Below are positions 45,775-54,514 of a stretch of DNA of 64,000 nt, one piece after another. Numbering within the stretch: position 1 is the first letter of the stretch; every line of letters begins with the position of its first letter. The translations under genes and the position numbers were made by a program. Source of the stretch: CBDANW01 sp965197825 (GTDB taxonomy: Bacteria > Acidobacteriota > Vicinamibacteria > Marinacidobacterales > DATDRI01); contig CBDANW010000003.1 of the NCBI GenBank assembly GCA_965197825.1, positions 2,356,001 to 2,420,000 on the forward strand. Direction: 5' to 3'. A model generated the notes under the pieces. That model was not told where the DNA came from. It was given only the letters and a program-made list of their open reading frames with translations, and made no database searches.

Positions 45775-45921
45775 GATAAGGCACGTCGACCTCTTTGTTA
45801 GCCAGACGAACAAAAAGCGCGAGGAGTACTTGTCTTGGAGACTGGAGGAGCTCGAGCTTGCGGCGCTGATGGTGGATGATCTGGAGGTTGCCGGACACAT
45901 CGTCGTCGTAAGTCTCGGAAT
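45775..45921 (+). pseudogene. Internal fragment of a mutator transposase
   Basis: Reads QTNKKREEYLSWRLEELELA then LMVDDLEVAGHIVVVSLGM, matching LMLDGLEVAGQTVVVTLGI of the gene at 9407-10188. It is cut on the right by the IS1-like element at 45922. Confidence 0.75.
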
Positions 45922-47121
45922 GGTGCTTCCGCTATCAAGTGTTGCTACGCGGCTGCGGGCAGTGGTACAGGTGCGGAAGAGACCGGGTTGCGCGCCCCAG
46001 TGAGCAGGAAAACCTCGATCCGCGACCACAAAGGAATCGTCGTCGCCAAGAAGATGTCTCGAAAGGTGAGCCGTCGCGTGGTCAGACCGGCCTGCATAGC
46101 CGGAGTTCGGATCTCACGTCCGAACTTCAGAGCTCCGTGCGGTCGGACGAAGTTGTAATAGCAACGGAGCAACTCCAGGTGCTCATCAAGCCTTTCCGTC
46201 GAGCGACCGTGGGAAAGCGTTCGTCTCTAAAGGTATGCCGAGCTTTGCCGGATGGTCAAATTCAACCGCTCGGTGAACGACGTGTTCAATGTTGAGGAGT
46301 CCTCGGAGTTATTGAGCGCGTCATCAAATCGCCACGCGGCTCCGTGCAGCGCTCTCCGTTCGACCTTGATGATACGATTGTTCCTGCGCGTCTTGAGGAC
46401 CTGGCCGTAAAGACACGCTGGCCCGAAGAAGCGACGGATGACCTTCTGGTAGAATTCGAATCCATCCGTGACGATCAGGGGAAGACGCCCGAAATTCATC
46501 CGCTTCGAAAAGTCGCGAAACAGAGCGTGAGTGTTCCGGTAGCTTCGTCTTCCCGTCACCGTCGATGGCCAGAGCCGAGACCAGACCTCGATCGTAACGA
46601 AGACCCAACTCGGTGTCTTCTTGTTGCCCACGAACGTGCGAATCTCGTCGGCTTGAAGCTCTTCGGCAGCGAAGCCAGCGATCCTTCTGTGATTGAATCG
46701 ACGACACACTTGGGCTGCCTTCTTGAGCCAGCGGGCGACGGTGTTCCAGGCAATCCCTTTGATCCGGGAAATCGCGGAAATGCTGACACCCTCGACTCTG
46801 AGAGCGATGACCCCATCGAAAGTAGCTCTTCGATGTTGGAGACGGTAGTAGGGCGTGCCTTTCGTCGAAGAGAACGTCTTTCCGCACTCGCCGCACCGGT
46901 ATCGACGGCGTTTCCCGGACCTCGTTCTGTAGAATCCGTTGTGAATAATGCTTCTGGAACCGACTTTTCCATACGACGGACATGCGGGATTGAGACATCT
47001 GCGATTCTTCACTTCGGCTCGGCCCTGACGATGAGAGAACTGTGTCTTCAGAATTCTGGTTCAAACTCTAGCACGCGAGCGGGTTACGCGGCGGCCACCA
47101 ACACTTGATGGCGGAAGCACC
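45922..47121 (-). mobile_element. IS1-like element, putative parent of MITE-B
   Basis: Exactly 1200 bp. Left tip GGTGCTTCCGCTATCAAGTG, right tip (minus strand) GGTGCTTCCGCCATCAAGTG, which matches the MITE-B tip GGTGCTTCCGCCATTAAGTG. No flanking duplication is visible. Detached ends of this type also occur at 50168-50192 and about 58608-58635. Confidence 0.8.
45945..47012 (-). pseudogene. IS1-like transposase, frameshifted near the C-terminus
   Basis: N-terminal zinc ribbon (CLNPACPSYGK, YRCGECGKTF), HTH (SISAISRIKGIAWNTVARWLK), then the catalytic region with LQADEIRTFVGNK (Asp), LIVTDGFEFYQKV (Asp) and SFTERLNLTIRQ (Glu). At about 46227 the frame is lost; the terminal LRCYYNFVRPHGALKFGREI continues in another frame to 45945. 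Probably inactive unless a frameshift is used. Assigned IS1-like by domain order; IS1595-like is the alternative. Confidence 0.8.
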
Positions 47122-47144
47122 GTTTGATAAGCTCGCAACACTTG

Positions 47145-49553
47145 ATGGAGAGACGAACCGGCACGCTTGTCCTGATGCTGCTAGCATTTGGCGCAGCTTG
47201 CAGCGACTCATCGAGCGCGCGCGCTGTTTCCCTTCTCGCTCCTTCTCAGCCTTCCATGGAAGTGGAGTTGGAAGGAGAATCCCGAACAGCGTTGGACGGA
47301 TCGCGGTGGGTGTCCCCGCTAAAGGTACCGCAGAACGCCGTGCTCCAGTTCTCGATGGCCGTATTAGGCACACCCAGTGCCGGTCTGCTTGCGACAGAGT
47401 TCCTGATCGAGATCGAAGCCGATAGCAAGCGGAGCCGCGTGTTCCGCGAGACCCTTGCTGCACAGGAGGGGAATCGTTGGAACGACCGCATGGTTGATCT
47501 CACTCCGTGGGAGGGGAGAGCGGTCTCGCTGGTATTCACGGCGTGGCCTGTGCTGGACGCCTCGAGCGGCGCTCATCCGCAACCACTTGGTCCGGTATGG
47601 GGCGATCCGGTTCTTGCGAGCGTGCCTGCGAACGCCAGGTTGGGGCAATCGGTCGAGCTCTTCAATGATTGGCATCGCCGACCCGGCCGGACGCACTCGG
47701 TAGGCGATACGAAGTTCAGCCACGACCGCGGCTTCTATGAGACTCCTTTCGAAGTGATCCTCACCACCGCCACCCCCGGCGCAACGATCGTCTATACCAC
47801 CGACGGCAGTAAGCCGAGCGTGAGTCATGGAATCGTTGGCAACAAGGTTCTTGTGGACAAAACGACCGTCCTTCGAGTCATGGCGTACAAACCTGGTGCG
47901 ACGAGCACGAACGTTGACACCCATACCTATATCTTCCCGACTACGGTGAAGGACCAGGCGACCTTGCCATTCGATGATCCGGCCCAGTTTCGCTCCTTCA
48001 ATATGGCTCCGTACGCAGATCTCGACGTCGGGATCGATCCCGATGTCGTGAATACGAGCAACCAGCGGGAGTTCGTGGAAGGACTGACGTCGATTCCCAC
48101 CCTCTCCATTGTCATGGACGTGGACCATCTCTTTAATGAGAGCCAAGGGCTCTACTTTGGAAAGGGTCCACTGACCCGTCCCGCCTCGGTTGAGCTCCTC
48201 TACCCCAGCAAGTTTTCCGACTTCGAGGGTTTCCAGGTCGATTGCGGAGTTAGAATGCATAGTTCGACGCTTCCCAAGGAAAAGCGATCGTTCCGCCTGG
48301 TCTTCAACAAAGACTTCGGTCCGGGAATGTTGAGATATCCTTTTTTCGAGAGCGCCGTGCACCATGCCGAATCTGCAGTGAAAGAATTCAATACCGTCGT
48401 TCTTCGGGGAGGGAGGCAAGAAAACTACTCGAGAGGTGAGATCGGTGATACCAGCGAGTTCACGGTCTATGTCCGCGACCAACACGTTCGGGACTCGCAG
48501 CTTTCTTTGAGCGGTAACGCCGCGCGCGGCATTTTCGTGCACCTATACCTGAACGGGACTTACTGGGGCGTATATAACGCGGTGGAGCGTCCGGACCGGC
48601 GTTTTCTCGCTTCGTACTATGGTGGTGACTCGGCGGACTGGTTTGCTGTCAACCATTCCGGCGTAGTCGGCAAGCCGAACCACCCGCGCTGGTATATCAC
48701 CATGTACCGTTATGCGCGTAAGCACGACCTCTCTAAGCCCGCAAAGTACCAGGAGATGAAAACCCTATTGAATACGGCCCAGTTTAGCGACTACATTCTT
48801 CTGAATTGGTTTTCCGGTACAGGAGATTGGGGGCAACAGAATTGGTACGGAGGAATTCGGATTCACCCTCCCGGTGCCGGACTGTATTTCTGCTGGGATG
48901 CGGAGATAAGCTATGGGTTCTTCGACAAATCCGGGCATGACTCTTACGGGCACGCGGGGGCTTGGGTTCCGCCCAAGTTCGTGTCGGGCGGAACGTCCGT
49001 GCTACACCAACTATGGAAGTCATTGGCGGACAGCCCAGAGTTCCGGCTGGAGTTCGCGGATCGCGTCTACCGCGCCTGCTACAATGACGGTCCCCTCGCG
49101 GACCATGTAAACCAAACCAATTTTCGAAAGCTAGCGGATTATGTGGAAGCGGCGATGTTTTGTGAGTCTGCCCGTTGGGGCGACGCGGGTCCCGGAAGGG
49201 AGAATCGTCCTCGCACGCGGGATGTGCATTGGAATCGGGCGCGGGACTATGTTCTAGACTTGATGGACGGAAACGTCGAAAGGTTCATTCGGGCGCTTCG
49301 AGACCATGATTACTATCCCACCCTCGACCCGCCGGTGTTCGAACGAGCTTCTGACAGCATCACCATCCAGCGCCCAGCGGGAGCGGAAAAGGTCTACTAC
49401 ACCCTCGATGGAAGCGACCCACGAAACCCCACAGCACACAGTTTCAGCGAAGCCGTTTCGACGATTCCTTTCTCTCCCAATCTCAAGGGACGTTCACGGC
49501 GGGGCGACGAGTGGAGTGCTCTGAACGAATACGGGACTTGGGAACGAGATTAA
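47145..49553 (+). CDS. CotH-family lipoprotein with chitobiase-type repeats (copy 1, intact)
   Basis: 803 residues from ATG 47145 (MERRTGTLVLM); the upstream extension reads from the IS1-like end. A lipoprotein-like signal (LMLLAFGAACSDSS, Cys near residue 19) is followed by a beta domain, a CHB_HEX_C-type module at about 205-265 (PGATIVYTTDGSKPS), the CotH kinase-like domain at about 300-620 (VRMHSSTLPKEKRSFRLVFNK cut short, FNTVVLRGG, YLNGTYWGVYNAVERPD, CWDAEISYG), and a second chitobiase-type module near 760 (VYYTLDGSDPRNPTA). CotH-like domains include atypical protein kinases; many cell-surface members are uncharacterised. Likely outer-surface. Confidence 0.85.
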   Translation: MERRTGTLVLMLLAFGAACSDSSSARAVSLLAPSQPSMEVELEGESRTALDGSRWVSPLKVPQNAVLQFSMAVLGTPSAGLLATEFLIEIEADSKRSRVFRETLAAQEGNRWNDRMVDLTPWEGRAVSLVFTAWPVLDASSGAHPQPLGPVWGDPVLASVPANARLGQSVELFNDWHRRPGRTHSVGDTKFSHDRGFYETPFEVILTTATPGATIVYTTDGSKPSVSHGIVGNKVLVDKTTVLRVMAYKPGATSTNVDTHTYIFPTTVKDQATLPFDDPAQFRSFNMAPYADLDVGIDPDVVNTSNQREFVEGLTSIPTLSIVMDVDHLFNESQGLYFGKGPLTRPASVELLYPSKFSDFEGFQVDCGVRMHSSTLPKEKRSFRLVFNKDFGPGMLRYPFFESAVHHAESAVKEFNTVVLRGGRQENYSRGEIGDTSEFTVYVRDQHVRDSQLSLSGNAARGIFVHLYLNGTYWGVYNAVERPDRRFLASYYGGDSADWFAVNHSGVVGKPNHPRWYITMYRYARKHDLSKPAKYQEMKTLLNTAQFSDYILLNWFSGTGDWGQQNWYGGIRIHPPGAGLYFCWDAEISYGFFDKSGHDSYGHAGAWVPPKFVSGGTSVLHQLWKSLADSPEFRLEFADRVYRACYNDGPLADHVNQTNFRKLADYVEAAMFCESARWGDAGPGRENRPRTRDVHWNRARDYVLDLMDGNVERFIRALRDHDYYPTLDPPVFERASDSITIQRPAGAEKVYYTLDGSDPRNPTAHSFSEAVSTIPFSPNLKGRSRRGDEWSALNEYGTWERD

Positions 49554-49607
49554 CGGTACAGCGATTCGAGACCGGCGGGGTCAGCCTTAGTAGTAACCGT
49601 TGTTCCC

Positions 49608-49716
49608 CGTCCTGTGCCAAAACTCGGCCCTTTTGAAATAGGCCATAAATCAGCAACTTAGTGTCTGTGTTTGCGACCGGGCCAAGGGCCGTGGGCTTTA
49701 CAATCGTCTTGGGCGG
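49608..49716 (+). repeat. Solo left end of MITE-A/C
   Basis: CGTCCTGTGCCAAAACTCGG through GGGCTTTACAATCGTCTTGG. The same segment, including a further 35 bases with CACCATGCAGATGACCACCT, occurs at 57104-57240, where IS630 follows. Confidence 0.75.
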
Positions 49717-49833
49717 GCGGGTCGTCACCATGCAGATGACCACCTAGTCGAGAGCGAATATCGAAGCATGTTCCTGAAGCTGTTTCCATGCTACGCCGGT
49801 CGAGCCCGCCGAGGGGCTACCGTCGCCGGCGAC

Positions 49834-50125
49834 CATCTACGCGGCACGGCAGTAGTAGTTGAGAATGCCCCCAAGTCGCTCTCGCGACACGATGGGGCCA
49901 GCGTCATTCGCGCTTGCCGGCAGAGGTGTGAGGAGCTCGTTGCCGAGACCTTGGTGGTTCCGTTCTGTGTGATAGTGCACTACATATTCGGTTATCGCGG
50001 TCCGCAGGTGTCGCTCATTGAGAGGTACGAAGCGGTCGAGACACTCTCGACGTATGGAGGAACGAATCTTTCCGCGTATGCGTTCAGATTCGGACTATTG
50101 GCGGGAAGGCGCAGGGGCTTCACGC
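49834..50125 (-). pseudogene. C-terminal fragment of an integrase-core transposase
   Basis: Reads GVKPLRLPANSPNLNAYAER then, after a frameshift, RECLDRFVPLNERHLRTAIT, YVVHYHTERNHQGLGNEL and ERLGGILNYYCRAA. Same family as 24980-25684. The long plus-strand ORF across this region is a shadow. Confidence 0.72.
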
Positions 50126-50167
50126 CTGAATCTCTCAACAGCCCACGTAGTTCAGGACGGGCTGGCC

Positions 50168-50192
50168 GCCAACACTTAATTGCGGAAGCACC
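50168..50192 (+). repeat. Detached tip of the IS1-like/MITE-B family
   Basis: CAACACTTAATTGCGGAAGC plus ACC, with no opposite end nearby. Confidence 0.65.
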
Positions 50193-50295
50193 AAACGGGG
50201 AGAAACAGATAGGCCGCGCCTACGGAGCACCGCGCCAGCCCTCGACCCTACTGCCCGCGCTGACGTTTTCCGACCTGCCGCGAGCTTCTCCTCCC

Positions 50296-50766
50296 TCAAT
50301 CTCGCCGCATGAGCTTCTGCTGAATCCTTTTTATACCGAAGGGAAACGGAGGGAAACTTGCGACGTGCTCCCGCAGCTCACCCAAGACCGGATATCGATC
50401 CCGCACCGCGACGAGCTCGTGATGGGGGTTCTCGTCGATGAACTTCGGCCAAGGCGCAGAGTGGCTGACGTACCACTTGTCATCGAAGGGGTAAGCCTTG
50501 AGACGTGTCTTCTTCTCATAGCGGTTCACGCAATAGAATGAGCCGCCGGACGGGAGCTTGTCTTGAATGTGACCGATATAGAAGGAAACCGTGGGAAGGT
50601 CCATCTCCATCATGGAGCGAGTATTGATGACGAGTCCGAAAGAGCCTTGTGGGAGCCGCTCGATGAGCTGTCCAGGGAGCACGAGGAAGTCGGCCCCGAG
50701 TGCCCGGGGATCGATGCTCTCCAGCCGCAACCGCTGCTGCGGGTCGGTAGCGCGGATTGCGTGCAT
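50296..50766 (-). pseudogene. C-terminal part of a putative sugar O-methyltransferase
   Basis: About 156 residues ending at 50296: GLVINTRSMMEMDLPTVSFY, LPSGGSFYCVNRYEKKTRL, YPFDDKWYVSHSAPWP. The Asn-Thr-Arg-Ser-Met-Met-Glu and Asn-Arg-Tyr-Glu-Lys patterns are those of the putative sugar O-methyltransferase family of polysaccharide loci, normally 300 residues or more. The SAM-binding part is missing; upstream 50767-50993 holds no continuation. Confidence 0.65.
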
Positions 50767-50993
50767 AAGGCTTCAGACGTAAAAGCGGTGTCATCTTGAC
50801 CGCCATTACTCGTTTCCCAGTCGCTGCTGGTTCACTGGGCTAGCCACGCGCTGAAACGCTCGTTCATCGTGTCCATGTGGTCGCTCTACCTGTGCTCCGC
50901 AAAAAGTCAATCCGGCGTTGATTGCGCGTTTTGGACCTGCTATGTTCGTCTGCTTCTGGCCGATCTTCTTTCTTGCGGATCACAGCCGTTCCC

Positions 50994-51116
50994 CGTCCTG
51001 TGCCAAAACTCGGCCCTTTTGAAATGACCACAAATCAGTAGTTTAGTGTCTGTGTTTGCGACTGGGCCGAGGCGGCGCAAGGATCTTTGAGTTCGTTTGT
51101 GTTTTTGGGCACGACG
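50994..51116 (+). mobile_element. MITE-C copy 2 (123 bp)
   Basis: Same structure as 40147-40270; right tip TTTGTGTTTTTGGGCACGAC plus G. It cuts the 5' side of the transposase fragment that follows. Confidence 0.7.
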
Positions 51117-51330
51117 CCTACGGAGCGTACTTCGACAGTCGCGTCGACGGTCTCGGGATGGAGCAGGTCCTTACCGCACCGCGCTCCCCGTGGCAGAATC
51201 CATTGGTCGAAAGGATGATCGGCTCTATTCGATGTGAGTGTCTCGACCATGTAATCGTCCTCGACGAGCGGCACCTGAGGCGAATCCTACGCAAATACGT
51301 CGACTACTATCATTCTTGCCGAACGAGTAT
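51117..51330 (+). pseudogene. Integrase-core transposase fragment
   Basis: About 70 residues: LTAPRSPWQNPLVERMIGSI (with the Glu), RCECLDHVIVLDERHLRRIL and YVDYYHSCRT. Bounded by MITE-C on the left and by the 118-bp palindrome on the right. Confidence 0.75.
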
Positions 51331-51444
51331 TGACAAGTTAATGAAAACTCGGCTGATCAACCCCCCAAGATGATGGGCTCGAGTCCGTCGTGAATCTGGC
51401 ATGTTGGGGGTCGGTCAGCCGAGTTTTCATTAACTTGTCAATAC
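51327..51444. repeat. 118-bp palindromic element
   Basis: The first 30 bases (GTATTGACAAGTTAATGAAA, then ACTCGGCTGA) return as an exact reverse complement at the end. About 11 further bases pair imperfectly (C-rich, opposite G-rich), leaving a loop of about 35 bases with GGGCTCGAGTCC. Half of a related copy is at 15698-15737. It interrupts a transposase gene, so it behaves as an insertion. Confidence 0.8.
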
Positions 51445-52247
51445 CGGACAAAGGTCGATTTTGGATAGCGCCGTAGAGCGGTTCGTCACCATGCCCCAAT
51501 CTCTAACTTAAAAGTAGTACAATTTCTGTGGACAGGTTAGTCTTTGCCGACGGCACCAGCTGGCCCTCGCAACGTTATGATGGAGAGACGAACCGGCACG
51601 CTTGTCCTGATGCTGCTAGCATTTGGCGCAGCTTGCAGCGACTCATCGAGCGCGCGCGCTGTTTCCCTTCTCGCTCCTTCTCAGCCTTCCATGGAAGTGG
51701 AGTTGGAAGGAGAATCCCGAACAGCGTTGGACGGATCGCGGTGGGTGTCCCCGCTAAAGGTACCGCAGAACGCCGTGCTCCAGTTCTCGATGGCCGTATT
51801 AGGCACACCCAGTGCCGGTCTGCTTGCGACAGAGTTCCTGATCGAGATCGAAGCCGATAGCAAGCGGAGCCGCGTGTTCCGCGAGACCCTTGCTGCACAG
51901 GAGGGGAATCGTTGGAACGACCGCATGGTTGATCTCACTCCGTGGGAGGGGAGAGCGGTCTCGCTGGTATTCACGGCGCGGCCTGTGCTGGACGCCTCGG
52001 GCGCGGTGCATCGGCAGTCACTGGTTCCGGTATGGGGCGATCCGGTTCTTGCGAGCGTGCCTGCGAACGCCAGGTTGGGGCAATCGGTCGAGCTCTTCAA
52101 TGATTGGCATCGCCGACCCGGCCGGACGCACTCGGTAGGCGATACGAAGTTCAGCCACGACCGCGGCTTCTATGAGACTCCTTTCGAAGTGATCCTCACC
52201 ACCGCCACCCCCGGCGCAACGATCGTCTATACCACCGACGGCAGTAA

Positions 52248-53647
52248 GGTCAAGTCTTAATTTTCCTGTCAAATCTCCGTACGGTTCCCCGCGCTCGGTT
52301 AAGCTGCTGATTCCTCCGACGTGCCTTGCGGGAGAAGCTCGTTGCGAAGCTCCTCGACTTTCCTAGCGGCGAAGACATCCATCCTCACGCCGCGCCATTT
52401 GTTTGCGACGGCCAAGAGCACAGCGAACGAGAGTTTCATCGCGGCCTCCTCGGTGAAGAAGTGAGGAATGACCTTTGTGCGACGTTTGTGCTCTCCGAAC
52501 GTGCGCTCAAGTAGATTCGACGTGCGAAGCCTTTTGTGATGCGCCGCAGGAAGGCGTAGCGCCTGAAGACACGCTTCGAGGGTCTCTTCCATGCACTTCA
52601 TCGCGCTCGGGAATCGTTGACGGTACCGAGCGATCACCTCCCGACCCTTCTTCAGCCCTTGCTCGTAGCTGTTCGCATGGAACGACTCAAGGATGGCCGC
52701 CTTGAGTTCGTCGCGCACTTCCTTCGGAGCCTTGCCCAGGATGTTCTCGAGGCGGTGCTTCTGGCAACGTTGCTTGAGGCTTCGAGGGAAGACCTCTGCG
52801 ATCGCTTTGAGCACTCCAGGATTCCCGTCCGTCACGATGAGCAACGGCTCCCTCATTCCTCGGGCCACCATCTCCTGCAAAAACCCCTTCCAGTTCTCGT
52901 AGGATTCTCGGTTGCCGACACCGATATGAAGAAGAACTCGCGTCCCATCAGCGCGATAGCCGGTCGCAACGAGGATGGGCTCTTTCCTCTCCGCTCCTTG
53001 GTGGTAGCGCAGGTACGTGCCGTCGAGCTCGAGATACAACAGCTTCTCGTTCGAGAGATCCCGTTTTCGAAACGCCTCGAAATCCTCCGACAGACACCGT
53101 GTGACCCGGCTCACCACCGACTTCGAGACACCCGTGCCGCTCAGCACGTCCGCGAACGTCGCCTCAATGTCACGCGTCGACATCCCGTGGACGTACATCC
53201 GCGCGATCAGTTCATCGAGTTTCTCGGTCCGGCTCACGTAGGCGTCGAGAATCTTTGACTGAAACACCTTCTCTGTTTCTCGTACCCGCGGCACTTGCAC
53301 CGTCACCGCTCCCTCGCCCGTGAGGACCCGATGCGACTCATACCCGTTGCGTCGTCCCTTCTCCTTCGTCGTTGCCGGAGCGTTCTCATAGTAGTTTCGA
53401 CCCAACGCCTCCGTCACCTCGCGCTCCAACGCATATTGAAGCATCATCTGAGCTCCCGACCGGACGATCTCCGAGAGATTCATCTCCCCAAATACCAGTT
53501 GTTCCTCGAACTGCTTGAGCAATCGCTGACTCGGTAGTACCTTTCCCATGATGTATGGTTCTCCTTTTCTGTCCCCATGACGGGGACGGGTTTGAGCTTG
53601 GGGAACCATACATCGTTTTTCTTTGACAGGAATCTTAAGACATCACC
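52248..53647 (-). mobile_element. IS256 element, copy C, full length (1400 bp)
   Basis: Ends GGTCAAGTCTTAATTTTCCT and (minus strand) GGTGATGTCTTAAGATTCCT. CAGTAA is present on both sides (52242-52247, 53648-53653), shorter than the usual 8-9 bp. Copy 1 of the CotH gene shows the uninterrupted target at 47811. Confidence 0.93.
52299..53549 (-). CDS. IS256-family transposase, copy C
   Basis: 416 residues from the ATG of MGKVLPSQRL (AAGGAG upstream); the longer frame to 53609 crosses the terminal region. Full mutator architecture: EALGRNYYEN and RRNGYESHR in the DNA-binding half, LELDGTYLRYH and VTDGNPGVLKA with the two Asp, RCQKHRLENILGK, and LLERTFGEHKRRTKV with the Glu. Identical to copy D apart from one residue (TRDIE against THDIE). 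Confidence 0.95.
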   Translation of the reverse strand: MGKVLPSQRLLKQFEEQLVFGEMNLSEIVRSGAQMMLQYALEREVTEALGRNYYENAPATTKEKGRRNGYESHRVLTGEGAVTVQVPRVRETEKVFQSKILDAYVSRTEKLDELIARMYVHGMSTRDIEATFADVLSGTGVSKSVVSRVTRCLSEDFEAFRKRDLSNEKLLYLELDGTYLRYHQGAERKEPILVATGYRADGTRVLLHIGVGNRESYENWKGFLQEMVARGMREPLLIVTDGNPGVLKAIAEVFPRSLKQRCQKHRLENILGKAPKEVRDELKAAILESFHANSYEQGLKKGREVIARYRQRFPSAMKCMEETLEACLQALRLPAAHHKRLRTSNLLERTFGEHKRRTKVIPHFFTEEAAMKLSFAVLLAVANKWRGVRMDVFAARKVEELRNELLPQGTSEESAA

Positions 53648-54514
53648 CAGTAAGCCGAGCGTGAGTCATGGAATCGTTGGCAACAAGGTTCTTGTGGACA
53701 AAACGACCGTCCTTCGAGTCATGGCGTACAAACCTGGTGCGACGAGCACGAACGTTGACACCCATACCTATATCTTCCCGACTACGGTGAAGGACCAGGC
53801 GACCTTGCCATTCGATGATCCGGCCCAGTTTCGCTCCTTCAACATGGCTCCGTATGCAGACCTCGAGATCGATCCCGAGGTTGTGAATACGAGCAACAAG
53901 CGGAAGTTCGTGGACGGACTGACATCGATTCCCACCCTCTCCATCGTCATGGACGTGAACCATCTCTTTAATGAGAGCCAAGGGCTCTACTTTAGAAAGG
54001 GTCCACTGACCCGTCCCGCCTCTGTTGAGCTCCTCTATCCAAGCAAGTTTTCCGACTTCGAGGGCTTCCAGGTTGATTGCGGAATTAGAATGCACAGTTC
54101 GGCGCTTCCCAAGGAAAAGCGCTCGTTTCGCCTGGTCTTCAGCAAAGACTTCGGTCCGGGAATGCTGAGATACCCTTTTTTCGAGAGCGCCGTGCAGCAT
54201 GCCGAATCTGCCGTGAAAGAATTCAACACCCTCGTTCTGCGGGGGGGAGGGCAAGAAAACTGGTCGAGAGACGAGATCAGCGATCAGGCAGTCTATGTCC
54301 GCGACCAACATGTTCGGGACTCGCAGCTTTCCTTGAGCGGTAACGCCGCGCGCGGCATTTTTGTGCATCTCTATCTGAACGGGATTTACTGGGGCGTATA
54401 CAACGCGGTGGAGCGTCCGGATCGGCGTTTTCTCGCTTCGTACTATGGTGGCGACTCGGCTGAAGACTGGTTGGGTATCAATATCGACCGTTTAGGCATA
54501 ATCGACAGATGGGC

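Noticed and set aside
49768..50541. 257-codon plus-strand gene
   Set aside because: It spans antisense of a transposase relic, an IS tip and antisense of a methyltransferase fragment.
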